NCBI RefSeq assembly: GCF_001043115.1
Contig: NZ_LFME01000012.1
Span: forward strand, 49,640-113,639
Source of the DNA: Xanthomonas sp. NCPPB 1128
Lineage (GTDB): Bacteria > Pseudomonadota > Gammaproteobacteria > Xanthomonadales > Xanthomonadaceae
Length of the DNA: 64,000 nucleotides
Direction: 5' to 3'
The position numbers were made by a program, and so were the translations under genes. Under the pieces are notes generated by a model. It saw only the letters and a program-made list of their open reading frames with translations, had not been told where the DNA came from and did not search any database. The number at the start of each line of letters is the position of its first letter. The stretch's first letter is position 1. Below are positions 38,816-48,087 of the stretch, piece after piece.

Positions 38816-39367
38816 ATGCCCAGCGTCTTCACCCACGCCGCGGTGCCGCTGGCGCTGTGGGCCGCCGCCGACCGCGGGCGCATTTCCACGCGCCTGCTCG
38901 GCGCCGGCATCGTCGCGTCGATGCTGCCCGACGCCGACGTGCTCGGCTTCGCCCTGCACATCCCCTACGCCGACGCCTTCGGCCATCGCGGCGCCAGCCA
39001 CTCGCTGCTGTTCGCCGCCGTACTGGGCGTGCTCGGCGCGCTGCTGCACCGCCCCCTGCGCGCCGGTGCGTTGCAGGCGGCCGTCTGGATGTTCGTCTGC
39101 ACCGCCTCGCATCCGCTGCTCGACGCGATGACCTCCGGCGGCCTCGGCGTGGCCCTGGCCTGGCCGTGGAGCGAACAGCGCTGGTTCGCGCCGTGGCGGC
39201 CGATCCGGGTCTCGCCGTTCGCCAACGGTTTCTTCAGCGCGCGCGGCATGGCCACGCTGCTGTCGGAACTGCGCTGGGTGTGGCTGCCGCTGGCGCTGGC
39301 GGTGTGCACCTGGAAACTGCTGCAGCCGCCCTCGCCCTCCACTTCGTCGTCGCCGTCTTCGCCATGA
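38816..39367 (+). CDS. YdjM-like membrane metal-dependent hydrolase
   Basis: A membrane protein of 183 residues in the DUF457/YdjM family. It starts PSVFTHAAVPLAL with the conserved early His. MLPDADVL and HRGASHSLL follow, and the later ASHPLLDAM provides more His and Asp residues that are thought to bind metal. About four membrane segments are predicted. In E. coli the homologue YdjM is LexA-regulated; I see no LexA box here. The substrate is unknown. It ends in a Ser/Pro tail and overlaps the next gene as ATGA. Confidence 0.85.
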   Translation: MPSVFTHAAVPLALWAAADRGRISTRLLGAGIVASMLPDADVLGFALHIPYADAFGHRGASHSLLFAAVLGVLGALLHRPLRAGALQAAVWMFVCTASHPLLDAMTSGGLGVALAWPWSEQRWFAPWRPIRVSPFANGFFSARGMATLLSELRWVWLPLALAVCTWKLLQPPSPSTSSSPSSP

Positions 39368-40749
39368 CCACCGCCTTGCCCACCGCGCTCACCGACACTC
39401 TTTCCGCCCTGCTCGGCGCCGAGGGCTGGCGTACCGATCCCGATAGCCGCCGCAGCTACGGCGAGGACGATTCGCGGCGCTGGGCGCTGGCCGACGCGGT
39501 GGCGCTGCCGCAGACCCGCGAGCAGGTGCAGGCGATCGTGCGCGCCTGCCGCGCGCACCGCGTGCCGCTGGTGGCGCGCGGCGCAGGTACAGGCACCGCC
39601 GGCGCCGCGGTGCCGTTCAGCGGCGGCGTGGTGCTGTCGTTCGCGCGCATGAACCGCATCGTGCAGCTGCGCCCGGCCGACCGCTGCGCCGTGGTCGAAC
39701 CCGGCGTGCTCAACGGCGACCTGCAGCAGGCGCTGGCGCCGCACGGCCTGTTCTGGCCACCGGATCCGTCCAGCGCGGAAATCTGCAGCGTCGGCGGCAA
39801 CCTCTCCACCAACGCCGGCGGGCCGCGCGCGGTGAAGTACGGCGCCACCCGCGACAACGTGCTCGGCCTGGTCGCAGTGACCGGCACGGGCGAGCTGATC
39901 CGCTGCGGTGGCGCCTACACCAAGGACGCCACCGGCTACGACCTGACCCACCTGCTGGTCGGCAGCGAAGGCACCCTGGCGCTGATCGTGGAAGCGACGC
40001 TGAAGCTGTCGCCGCGGCCGCTGGCGCAGGCCGGCCTGCGCGCGCTGTACCGCGACGCCGCCGCCGCCGCCGCCGCGGTGTCGCGGCTGATGGCGCAGCC
40101 GAGCACGCCGACCATGCTGGAATTCATGGACCGCAGCGCGATCGCGCTGCTGCGCCGCAACGGCAGCGACGTGCCCGAGGCCGGCGCGATGCTGCTGATC
40201 GAGGCCGACGGCGACCACGACACCCTGCCCTACGCGCTGCAGGCGCTGGGCGCGGCGGCCGAAGGCGACGGCCTGCTGGCGCTGGACGTGGCCGCCGACG
40301 GCAGCGCGCGCGACCGCCTGTGGGCCGCGCGCCGCGCGCTGTCGCCGGCGCTGCGCACGATCCGCCCCGGCAAGATCAACGAAGACGTGGTGGTGCCGGT
40401 ATCGCGCATCCCAGAGCTGGTCGCCGGCGTGGAAGCGCTGGCCGCCGAGTTCGACCTGCCGATCGTCGCCTTCGGCCATGCCGGCAACGGCAATCTGCAC
40501 GTCAACATCATGTACGCGCCCGACGACGCCGCCGAAACCGCGCGTGCGCATGCCGCCCTGCCGCGGCTGTTTTCGCTGGTGCTGTCGCTGGAAGGCACGC
40601 TGTCCGGCGAACACGGCATCGGCGTGGCCAAGCGCGACTACATGGATCAGGCCTTCGACGCGGCGACCCTGGACGCGATGCGCGCGATCAAGCGGGCGCT
40701 GGACCCGGATGGGATCCTCAATCCGGGGAAGGTGTTGCCGGAGCCTTGA
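39364..40749 (+). CDS. FAD-linked oxidase, GlcD / D-lactate dehydrogenase type
   Basis: A flavoenzyme of 461 residues that oxidises a 2-hydroxy acid such as D-lactate or glycolate. The PCMH-type FAD domain spans about 40-220 with VPLVARGAGTGTAGAAVP, PPDPSSAEICSVGGNLSTNAGG and TKDATGYDLTHLLVGSEGTLA. The C-terminal domain has GHAGNGNLHVNIMY with metal-binding histidines and SGEHGIGVAKRDYM near the end. The length fits GlcD and related D-lactate dehydrogenases; no iron-sulphur part is present. Substrate specificity cannot be decided. Confidence 0.9.
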   Translation: MTTALPTALTDTLSALLGAEGWRTDPDSRRSYGEDDSRRWALADAVALPQTREQVQAIVRACRAHRVPLVARGAGTGTAGAAVPFSGGVVLSFARMNRIVQLRPADRCAVVEPGVLNGDLQQALAPHGLFWPPDPSSAEICSVGGNLSTNAGGPRAVKYGATRDNVLGLVAVTGTGELIRCGGAYTKDATGYDLTHLLVGSEGTLALIVEATLKLSPRPLAQAGLRALYRDAAAAAAAVSRLMAQPSTPTMLEFMDRSAIALLRRNGSDVPEAGAMLLIEADGDHDTLPYALQALGAAAEGDGLLALDVAADGSARDRLWAARRALSPALRTIRPGKINEDVVVPVSRIPELVAGVEALAAEFDLPIVAFGHAGNGNLHVNIMYAPDDAAETARAHAALPRLFSLVLSLEGTLSGEHGIGVAKRDYMDQAFDAATLDAMRAIKRALDPDGILNPGKVLPEP

Positions 40750-40753
40750 TCGA

Positions 40754-40823
40754 TTCGGGATTCGGGATGACCAGCCTGGCGGCTGTTGAGAGCCGGGATT
40801 CGGGATTCGGGATTCGGGATTCG
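40754..40823. repeat. GGGATT repeat cluster
   Basis: ATTCGGGATTCGGGAT at 40754-40767 and a longer run of four units at 40793-40823 are in the same orientation, just after the FAD oxidase stop. Confidence 0.8.
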
Positions 40824-40879
40824 CAGCAGCGTCTTTCGCGTGCGGATCCATTGCAACGTCGCCATGCCGCCATGCCGTC

Positions 40880-40947
40880 GTAGGAGCGGCTTCAGCCGCG
40901 ACCGGCGTCCCCGGCAAGGCCACGGTCGCGGCTGAAGCCGCTCCTAC
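40880..40947. repeat. REP-type palindrome pair (GTAG family)
   Basis: Two inverted GTAGGAGCGGCTTCAGCCGC units lie about 28 bases apart. It sits on the left side of the P-loop kinase gene; a near-identical pair is on the right at 41630. Confidence 0.88.
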
Positions 40948-41076
40948 GACGGACCAAGGCGATCGCGGCACACGCAATGGCATTGCGCACAGGATGCGCT
41001 ATCGCTACCGACGACCGATGCGGGCGCGTGGCGGCGATGGGCACCTTGCCGGACGCCGCCTCCCCACATACGGCCT

Positions 41077-41577
41077 TCATGACACGCATTCGGCAGGCGT
41101 GACCACGCTGACGTGATCGGCGCCTTCGACAAGCGTCGGCGCTTCGAACACTTTGGCCACGGATTGGATCGCCTCTTCCGGAACCTGTTCGTCCGCTGCA
41201 CGCTGCAGGTTCCGCGCGAGCGCAACAGGCAGCGGGACCTTGACCCACACGATCTCGATCCTGGCACCGGCCGCTTTCGCGATGGCGACGATCGGCGCCC
41301 GATGCCGCACACCCGGCAACGCCGCGTCGAAATAGGCGGTGCAGGGCCGCATCGGTTGCCGCGCAATCCATGTGGTCTTTCCCGCGCCCTGCAGGCCGCA
41401 TACGATCACGACAGTCCAGGCTCCCGCAGGCGCACACGGACCAGCGAGGATCGCCGTCAAGGCGTCGTGGCTTTGCCGCCAGGCGGCTTGGTTGCGTTCC
41501 GGCGTCCACACACGACCATGTTCCGTCTGCAGGAAGCGGTCCGGGTTGAGCACGATGGGATGGGAGCACAAGGTCAT
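41077..41577 (-). CDS. P-loop ATPase / kinase-like protein
   Basis: A protein of 166 residues with a Walker A motif, VVIVCGLQGAGKTTW (Lys67), and a short domain like the AAA_33 or zeta-toxin-type kinases. The part after it (ARIEIVWVKVPLPVALARNLQRA) fits the LID-type arginine region that such kinases use. There is no signal or membrane segment. It starts at MTLCSHPIVL; the frame is open 12 codons earlier without support. It stands alone between two REP pairs, and no antitoxin-like partner is adjacent. The substrate is unknown. Confidence 0.75.
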   Translation of the reverse strand: MTLCSHPIVLNPDRFLQTEHGRVWTPERNQAAWRQSHDALTAILAGPCAPAGAWTVVIVCGLQGAGKTTWIARQPMRPCTAYFDAALPGVRHRAPIVAIAKAAGARIEIVWVKVPLPVALARNLQRAADEQVPEEAIQSVAKVFEAPTLVEGADHVSVVTPAECVS

Positions 41578-41629
41578 CTGTTCTTTCGTTTTATCGCGTT
41601 CACCGCCTCCCAAGGCACGCGTTACGACT

Positions 41630-41698
41630 GTAGGAGCGGCTTCAGCCGCGACCGAGCGTCACCGGCAAGGCCAAGGTCGCGGCTGAAGCCGCTCCTAC
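41630..41698. repeat. REP-type palindrome pair (GTAG family)
   Basis: Two inverted units lie about 29 bases apart, nearly the same as 40880-40947 including part of the loop (CACCGGCAAGGCCA against CCCCGGCAAGGCCA). Confidence 0.88.
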
Positions 41699-41727
41699 GG
41701 AAACCCAGGCAAGGCGGCCACGACACA

Positions 41728-42456
41728 TCACGCGGACGGGCACTGCACGCCGATGAAGCGCAATCCCACGCCCGGCTCGGTGGCGATGTAGCGCGGGGCC
41801 ACGGCGCTGTCGCCGAGTTTCTGCCGCAGTTTGCCGACCAGGATGCGCAGGTAGTGCGTGTCGTCCTGGTGGGTGGGGCCCCACAGTTCGCGCAGCAGTT
41901 GCGGCTGCGTCACCACGCGGCCGCTGTGGCGCAGCAGCAGGGCGAGCAGCGCGTACTCCTTGCGGCTGAGCGGCAACGCCTCGCCGTCCAGGCGCACTTC
42001 GCGCAGGCCCAGGTGGATGTGCAGGTGGCCATCGTCGAACACCGGCTCGGCCTCGCCGGCCACCGGCTGCATGCGCAGCAGCACGCGGATGCGCGCCATC
42101 AGCTCCTGCACGCCGAACGGCTTGGTCACGTAGTCGTTGGCGCCGGCGTCCAGCGCCTGCACCTTCTCGTCCTCGCCGGCGCGCACGGTCAGCATGATCA
42201 CCGGCACCGACGACCATTGCCGCAGTTCGCGCAGCACGCTGTGCCCGTCCTGGTCGGGCAGGCCGATGTCCAGCACCACCAGTTCGGCGCCGTGCGCGGC
42301 CAGTTGCGCCAGGCCGGCGGCACCGCTGTCCGCCTGCAGCACGCGGTAGCCCTGCGCGCGCAGGCTGATGTCGAGGAAACGGCGGATCTGCGGCTCGTCG
42401 TCGATGACCAGCACGCGTGGCGGCGGAATCGGATCGGCGTGGGACTCAGTCGGCAT
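41728..42456 (-). CDS. kdpE: KdpE response regulator
   Basis: KdpE of 242 residues, the OmpR-type regulator of potassium-uptake genes. The receiver domain (about 13-125) has VLVIDDEPQ, the phospho-acceptor Asp in LVVLDIGLPDQDG, and the conserved Lys in YVTKPFG. The winged-helix DNA-binding domain (about 145-240) contains LPLSRKEYALLALLLRHSGRVV and DDTHYLRILVGKLRQKL. Its start overlaps the kdpD 3' end by 11 bases. A probable KdpE site lies upstream of kdpF. Confidence 0.95.
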   Translation of the reverse strand: MPTESHADPIPPPRVLVIDDEPQIRRFLDISLRAQGYRVLQADSGAAGLAQLAAHGAELVVLDIGLPDQDGHSVLRELRQWSSVPVIMLTVRAGEDEKVQALDAGANDYVTKPFGVQELMARIRVLLRMQPVAGEAEPVFDDGHLHIHLGLREVRLDGEALPLSRKEYALLALLLRHSGRVVTQPQLLRELWGPTHQDDTHYLRILVGKLRQKLGDSAVAPRYIATEPGVGLRFIGVQCPSA

Positions 42457-45124
42457 CGGGGCGGGACGGCGGCGCGGCGGGTTCGATAAGCGGCAGGGTA
42501 ATGCGGATCGTGGTGCCGCGGCCATCGGGGCCGGGCAGCGCCTCGACGCTGCCGCCGTGTGCGCCGATCATGCCCTGGCAGATGGTCAGGCCCAGGCCGG
42601 TGCCGTGGCGGCCGCGGTCGCCGCGCTCGACGCTGTAGAACATGTCGAAGATGCGCGCCCGCTCGTCCTCGGGAATGCCCGGGCCGCGGTCGCTGATGTC
42701 GATGCGCAGGCGGCCGTCGACCATGCCGGCGGCGACGCGGATCGCCGTATCCGCCGGCGAGAACTTGGCGGCGTTCTCCAGCACGTTGAAGATCGCCTGC
42801 TCGACCAGCGCCGGGTGCACCCACAGCGTCGGCAGTTCCGCGGCCAGGGCGATGTCCAGGCGCACCTGCGGCTGGTAACGCTGCAGGCGCCGCGCGGCCG
42901 AGCCGATCAGCTCGTCCACGCCGATCCAGTCGCGGTTCAAGGTCAGCCCGGTGTGGCCGAGCCGGGTCATGTCCAGCAGGTTCTGGATGTAGCGATCCAG
43001 GCGCTCGCCTTCCATCTGGATGGTGTCGAGCAGGCTGCGGCGATCGTCCGCATCCATCGCCTGGCCGTAGCTGGACAGGCTGCTGGCCGCGCCGATCATC
43101 GCCGCCAGCGGCGAACGCAGGTCGTGCGAGACCGAAGACAGCAGGGCCGAGCGCAGCCGCTCGGTCTCGCCGCTGACCCGCGCGCTCTCCAGGTCGGCGA
43201 CCAGCCGCGTGCGCAGCGCGGCCTGGCCGATGTCCTCGACCATCGCCTCGGCCAGGCGCTGCTGTTCCAGGCCCGGGCGCTGCACGCCGGCGCCGAAGCG
43301 CAGGCCGACCACGCCGATCGCGCCGCGCTCGTGGCGTACCGGCAGGAACCACCAGCTCGCGCCGGCCAGGGTGTCGGTGAAGCGGCCGGTAGCCTGGCCG
43401 TGGCGCTGTGCCCAGTCGGCGGCGCTGCGGTCCACAGCGGCCATCGACGGTGCGTAGTCGTCGGCGCCGTCGTGGGCGCGTTCCAGCGGCTGCAGGCGCA
43501 GCCAGGCCTCGGCGTCGAGCGTGCCGGCGAGCGCGCGGCGCCCGGCCTCCAGCACCTGGCCGAGGTCGGCGGCACTGGTCAGCTCGCGGCCCAGCCGCTG
43601 CAGTGCGGTGGTCTGCGCGTTGGCCGCGCGCAGCGCCAGCACCTGCATGCGCAGGCGCGAGGCCAGGCGCCCGGCGACCAGCGCCGCGACCAGGAACAGC
43701 AGCACCGTGACCAGGCCCTGGCGCGCGCCGATGTGCAGCGTGTAGCGCGGATCGATGAAGAAGAAATCGTAGGCAAGGAAGCTCAGCAGCGCGGCCAGCA
43801 CCGCCGCGGTCATCCGTGTCTTCGCCGCCACCACCACCACCGCGACGATGAACACCATCGACAGGTCGTCGATGCCGACCCAGCGCTCGGCCAGCCAGCC
43901 CACCGCGACCGCGGCCAGGGTGGCGAACGTGGCGAACACCAGGTCGTCGCGCGACAGCCAATGCCCCGGGCTGCGCCAGCGCCGCCGCGCGCGGGCGCGC
44001 GCTTCCGGCGAACTGATGATCACCAGTTCGTAGTGCGCGCCGCGTTGCAGCAGTTGCTGGGTCAGCGTGCGGTTGATCATCCGCGCCAGCGGGCGCTCGC
44101 GGGTGCGGCCCAGCACCAGCGTGGACACGCCGCTGCGCGCGGCATGGTCGAGCAAGGTGTCGGCGACGTTGGCGCCGTGCAGCAGCGCGGCCTCGCCGCC
44201 GAGCCGACGCGCCAGGGCGAAGGCGCGGTCGATCTCCAGCTGCCAATCGGCGTCGGGCTGCGCCTGGGTCTGCACGGTGACCACCGTCCACGGCGCGCCG
44301 CGGCGTTCGGCCAGGCGCCGCGCCACCCGCACCAGGTAGTCGGACTGGCCGCGCCCGTCGATCGCCACCATCACCGTGCGCCGCAGCGCGACGCTGGTGC
44401 GGCCCTGCGCGGCCTGCACGTCGCGCAGATCGTTGTCGACGCGGTCGGCGGCGGTCTGCATCGCCAGTTCGCGCAGCGCGGCCAGGTTCGACGGCGAGAA
44501 GAACGCCTGCAGCGCCTGCCCGGCCTGCTCGGGCAGGTACACCTTGCCCTGCTGCAGGCGCTCGATCAGTTCGCGCGGCGGCAGGTCGACCAGCACGATG
44601 TCGCGCAGGCGGTCGAAGATCGCATCGGGCACGGTCTCGCTGACGCGCACGCCGGTGATGCGGTGGACCACGTCGTTGAGGCTTTCCAGGTGCTGGATGT
44701 TGACCGTGCTGTAGACATCGATGCCGGCGTCGAGCAACTCCTGCACGTCCTGCCAACGCCGCTCGTGGCGGCTGCCGGGCGCGTTGCGATGGGCCAGTTC
44801 GTCCACCAGCACCAGCGGCGGACGCAGCGCCAGCAGCGCATCCAGGTCCATCTCGTCGAGGGTGCGGCCGCGATACTCCAGGCGCCGCCGCGGCTGCACG
44901 GTGAGGCCTTCCAGCAGCGCCGCGGTCTCGGCGCGGCCGTGGGTCTCGACCACGCCGACCACCAGGTTGCTGCCCTGCTGCTGCAACTGCCGCGCGCGCG
45001 ACAGCATCGCGTAGGTCTTGCCGACCCCCGGCGCCGCGCCGAGGAACACGGTCAGGCGCCCGCCGCGCTCGCGCTGCAGTTCGCCGATGAGGGCGTCGGC
45101 CTGTTGGGTGCGGGGGTCGGGCAT
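42446..45124 (-). CDS. kdpD: KdpD sensor histidine kinase
   Basis: KdpD of 892 residues, the membrane sensor that phosphorylates KdpE when potassium is low. The N-terminal KdpD domain has Walker A GAAPGVGKT at 29-37 and DELAHRNAPGSRHERRWQD. A USP-like domain, four close membrane segments (about 400-500) and a GAF-like region follow. The kinase core has the phosphorylated His in SSVSHDLRSPLA, the N box NAAKFSP and G boxes DRGPGIPE and GTGLGL. The length is normal. It follows kdpC with repeat DNA in between. Confidence 0.96.
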   Translation of the reverse strand: MPDPRTQQADALIGELQRERGGRLTVFLGAAPGVGKTYAMLSRARQLQQQGSNLVVGVVETHGRAETAALLEGLTVQPRRRLEYRGRTLDEMDLDALLALRPPLVLVDELAHRNAPGSRHERRWQDVQELLDAGIDVYSTVNIQHLESLNDVVHRITGVRVSETVPDAIFDRLRDIVLVDLPPRELIERLQQGKVYLPEQAGQALQAFFSPSNLAALRELAMQTAADRVDNDLRDVQAAQGRTSVALRRTVMVAIDGRGQSDYLVRVARRLAERRGAPWTVVTVQTQAQPDADWQLEIDRAFALARRLGGEAALLHGANVADTLLDHAARSGVSTLVLGRTRERPLARMINRTLTQQLLQRGAHYELVIISSPEARARARRRWRSPGHWLSRDDLVFATFATLAAVAVGWLAERWVGIDDLSMVFIVAVVVVAAKTRMTAAVLAALLSFLAYDFFFIDPRYTLHIGARQGLVTVLLFLVAALVAGRLASRLRMQVLALRAANAQTTALQRLGRELTSAADLGQVLEAGRRALAGTLDAEAWLRLQPLERAHDGADDYAPSMAAVDRSAADWAQRHGQATGRFTDTLAGASWWFLPVRHERGAIGVVGLRFGAGVQRPGLEQQRLAEAMVEDIGQAALRTRLVADLESARVSGETERLRSALLSSVSHDLRSPLAAMIGAASSLSSYGQAMDADDRRSLLDTIQMEGERLDRYIQNLLDMTRLGHTGLTLNRDWIGVDELIGSAARRLQRYQPQVRLDIALAAELPTLWVHPALVEQAIFNVLENAAKFSPADTAIRVAAGMVDGRLRIDISDRGPGIPEDERARIFDMFYSVERGDRGRHGTGLGLTICQGMIGAHGGSVEALPGPDGRGTTIRITLPLIEPAAPPSRPDAD

Positions 45125-45132
45125 CGAAGGGC

Positions 45133-45240
45133 CGGGATTGGGGATTCGAAATTGGGGATTGGCGAAGCGTACAGCCTCAGGCCGTGCGCTTTACCGCTTT
45201 TGCTCCTTCCCATTCCCGATTCCCGTTTCCCCATTCCCCG
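45133..45240. repeat. Inverted GGGATT repeat between kdpC and kdpD
   Basis: The left arm (45133-45161) lies upstream of kdpD. The complementary right arm (45206-45240) lies inside the 3' end of kdpC and encodes its last residues. Confidence 0.8.
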
Positions 45241-45820
45241 CCGCGTCCAAGGCCAAATTCAGCGCCAGCACATTCACCCGCGGCGCGCCAAGCACGCCGA
45301 ACTGGCGCGGCTGGGTCTGCGCGGCGACCAGGGCGGCGACGGTCTGCGGCGGCAGGCCGCGCGCGGCGGCGACGCGTGCCACTTGAATCTGCGCCGCATC
45401 GACGCTGATGTCCGGGTCCATGCCGCTGCCGGACTGGGTGACCAGGTCGTCCGGCACCTGCGCCGGGTCGATGCCTTCGCGCGCAGCGACCGCCTGGCGG
45501 GTATCGTCCAGGCGCTTGCGCAGGTCGGGGTTGCTGCGCGCCTGGTTGCTGCCGGCCGCCGACATCGGGTCGTACTTGGCGCCGGACGGACGCGGCTGGA
45601 AGTAGCCGGTGGCGGCGAACGGCTGCGCCACCAGCGCCGGCCCGACCACCCGGCCATCGTGGGTGCGCAGGCTGCCGTTGGCCTGCTCGGGGAACAGCGC
45701 ACCCGCCAGTACGGTGGCCAGCAAGGAGTAAAGCGCCGCGGAAGCGAGCACCAGCAGCGGCAGCATCAGCACGGCGCGCCAGCGCATCGGTTCGCGGAGG
45801 GAAACGGAAGACACGGTCAT
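45191..45820 (-). CDS. kdpC: KdpC subunit of the potassium ATPase
   Basis: KdpC of 209 residues, the single-span subunit that assists ATP binding and assembly of KdpFABC. A membrane segment lies at about 20-45. The conserved periplasmic part has GYFQPRPSG, SAAGSNQARSNPDL, PDDLVTQSGSGMDPDISVDAA and a C-terminal VNVLALNLALD. The last 15 residues (GNGETGIGNGKEQKR) come from GGGATT-type repeat DNA. MTVSSVSL is taken as the start; MRWRAVLM eleven codons later is possible. A 187-base gap separates it from kdpB. Confidence 0.94.
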   Translation of the reverse strand: MTVSSVSLREPMRWRAVLMLPLLVLASAALYSLLATVLAGALFPEQANGSLRTHDGRVVGPALVAQPFAATGYFQPRPSGAKYDPMSAAGSNQARSNPDLRKRLDDTRQAVAAREGIDPAQVPDDLVTQSGSGMDPDISVDAAQIQVARVAAARGLPPQTVAALVAAQTQPRQFGVLGAPRVNVLALNLALDAAGNGETGIGNGKEQKR

Positions 45821-46007
45821 GGGAGCGATTCCGGAAGGAGCGAAAAAAACGGCGCCGGGCGGGGAGTGGCGATCAAAACGTCGCGAGCGGTCGCCAGGTG
45901 GGTGCGGACGGCGCGGAGAAACCGCAGTGTACGAGGGGGGGTACATGAGGATTCCGAGCACCGTCCGCGCCCGCCTGGCGACTGCGCAGCGGTTTTGTTG
46001 GCCGCTC

Positions 46008-48077
46008 TCAGCCCAGTGCCACCAGCAGCAGGTCGATGGCCTTGATCCCGACGAACGGCAGCAGCACGCCGCCCACGCCGTAGATCAGCATGTTCCGGCG
46101 CAGCAGCGAGGTCGCCGACGACGGGGTGAAGCGCACGCCGCGCAGCGCCAGCGGGATCAGCGCCGGGATCACCAGCGCGTTGAAGATCAGCGCGGCCAGC
46201 ACCGCGTTGGTCGGGCTGGACAGGCGCATCACGTTCAGCGCGGCCATCTGCGGGATCGAGGCGGCGAACAGCGCCGGCAGGATCGCGAAGTACTTGGACA
46301 CGTCGTTGGCCAGCGAGAAGGTGGTCAGCGCGCCGCGGGTGATCAACTGTTGCTTGCCCACTTCCACCACCGCCAGCAGCTTGGCCGGATCCGAATCCAG
46401 ATCGACCATGTTGCCGGCCTCCTTGGCCGCCTGGGTGCCGGAGTTCATCGCCAGGCCGACGTCGGCCTGGGCCAGCGCCGGCGCGTCGTTGGTGCCGTCG
46501 CCGACCATCGCCACCAGGCGTCCGCCGGCCTGCTCCTGGCGGATGCGCGCCAGCTTGTCCTCGGGCGTGGCTTCGGCGATGTAGTCGTCGACGCCGGCCT
46601 CTGCGGCGATGGCTGCGGCAGTGAGCGGGTTGTCGCCGGTGATCATCACCGTCTTGACGCCCATCGCGCGCAGCCGCGCGAACTTCTCGCGCACGCCGTG
46701 CTTGACCACGTCCGACAGTTCGACCACGCCCAGCACGTGCCGGCCCTCGGCCACCACCAGCGGCGTGGCGCCGCTGCGCGCGACCTGCTCGACGCGGCTC
46801 TTCAGCTCCGCCGGCACGTGCCCGCCCAATGCGGTGACGTGGCGAATCAGCGCATCGGCGGCGCCCTTGCGGATCGAGCGCGGCGACGCCGTGCCGAATG
46901 CCGGCAGGTCGACGCCGGACATGCGCGTCTGCGCGGTGAAGGCGACGAACTCGGCGCCTTCCGGGTCGGCCGGCGGCAGGCCCTGCTCGCGCGCCAGGCG
47001 CACGATCGACTTGCCTTCCGGGGTCGGGTCGGCCAGCGACGACAGCATCGCCGCCTCGCGCAGCTGCGCCACGTCCACGCCGCTGAGCGCATGGAACACG
47101 GTGGCCTGGCGGTCGCCGTGGGTGATGGTGCCGGTCTTGTCCAGCAGCAGCACGTCGACGTCGCCGGCCACTTCCACTGCCTTGCCGGACTTGGCCAGCA
47201 CGTTGGCCGACAGCGCGCGGTTCATGCCGGCGATGCCGATCGCCGGCAGCAGTCCGCCGATGGTGGTCGGGATCAGGCACACCAGCAGCGCGATCAGCAG
47301 CAGCGGATCCACGTGCACGCCGACGAAGCCGGCGATCGCCGGCAGCGAGGCGACCACGATCAGGAAGGTCAGGGTCATTGCCGCCAACAGCATGGTCAGC
47401 GCGATCTCGTTCGGCGTCTTCTGCCGGTTGGCGCCTTCCACCAGCGCGATCATCCGGTCCAGGAAACTGTGGCCCGGCTCGGCGGTGACCTTCACCAGGA
47501 TCTCGTCGGACAGCACCTTGGTGCCGCCGATGACGCCGGAGCGGTCGGTGCCGGCCTCGCGCAGCACCGGCGCGGATTCGCCGGTGACCGCGGCCTCGTT
47601 GATCGTGGCAAGACCGTGCACGATCTCGCCATCGGCCGGGATCAGTTCGCCGGCCGACACCACCACCAGGTCGCCCGGGCGCAGTTCGGCGGCAGGCACG
47701 CTGGCCTCGCCGTCCAGCCGCACGCTGGCGACCCGGCGCGCCACCAGGTCCTTGCGTGCGCGCCGCAGCGAGGCGGCCTGGCCGCGGCCGCGGGCCTCGG
47801 CCACCGCCTCGGCGAAGTTGCCGAACAGCACGGTGACCAGCAGGATCGCGGTCACCGCCCAGCCGAAGCCGGCCGGGCCCTGGCCGGACACGGTGATCAG
47901 CGCCGACAGCAGGGTGCCGGCGAAGACCACGGCCATCACCGGGCTGCCCAGCAGGTGCCGCGGCGACAGCTTCAGCACGCTGTCGCGCAAGGCCGCGCGC
48001 AGCGCCGCGGCATCGAACAGCCCAGGCCGGCGCGCCGGCGAAGAGGCCATGGAAGGAGAAGGATGCGGGGTGCTCAT
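46008..48077 (-). CDS. kdpB: KdpB, P-type ATPase subunit
   Basis: KdpB of 689 residues, the ATP-hydrolysing subunit that powers high-affinity potassium uptake. The phosphorylation motif is DKTGTITHG, the actuator-domain motif is AVTGESAPV, and the hinge is [18 protein letters not shown]. The transmembrane helices include the [17 protein letters not shown] segment. The length is normal. It starts ten bases after the kdpA stop. Confidence 0.97.
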   Translation of the reverse strand: MSTPHPSPSMASSPARRPGLFDAAALRAALRDSVLKLSPRHLLGSPVMAVVFAGTLLSALITVSGQGPAGFGWAVTAILLVTVLFGNFAEAVAEARGRGQAASLRRARKDLVARRVASVRLDGEASVPAAELRPGDLVVVSAGELIPADGEIVHGLATINEAAVTGESAPVLREAGTDRSGVIGGTKVLSDEILVKVTAEPGHSFLDRMIALVEGANRQKTPNEIALTMLLAAMTLTFLIVVASLPAIAGFVGVHVDPLLLIALLVCLIPTTIGGLLPAIGIAGMNRALSANVLAKSGKAVEVAGDVDVLLLDKTGTITHGDRQATVFHALSGVDVAQLREAAMLSSLADPTPEGKSIVRLAREQGLPPADPEGAEFVAFTAQTRMSGVDLPAFGTASPRSIRKGAADALIRHVTALGGHVPAELKSRVEQVARSGATPLVVAEGRHVLGVVELSDVVKHGVREKFARLRAMGVKTVMITGDNPLTAAAIAAEAGVDDYIAEATPEDKLARIRQEQAGGRLVAMVGDGTNDAPALAQADVGLAMNSGTQAAKEAGNMVDLDSDPAKLLAVVEVGKQQLITRGALTTFSLANDVSKYFAILPALFAASIPQMAALNVMRLSSPTNAVLAALIFNALVIPALIPLALRGVRFTPSSATSLLRRNMLIYGVGGVLLPFVGIKAIDLLLVALG

Positions 48078-48087
48078 CGTCGTCGTC

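Noticed and set aside
41077..41577. A toxin-antitoxin pair with the P-loop kinase as zeta toxin
   Set aside because: No small antitoxin gene lies next to it and several zeta-specific segments are not visible; it is listed only as kinase-like.
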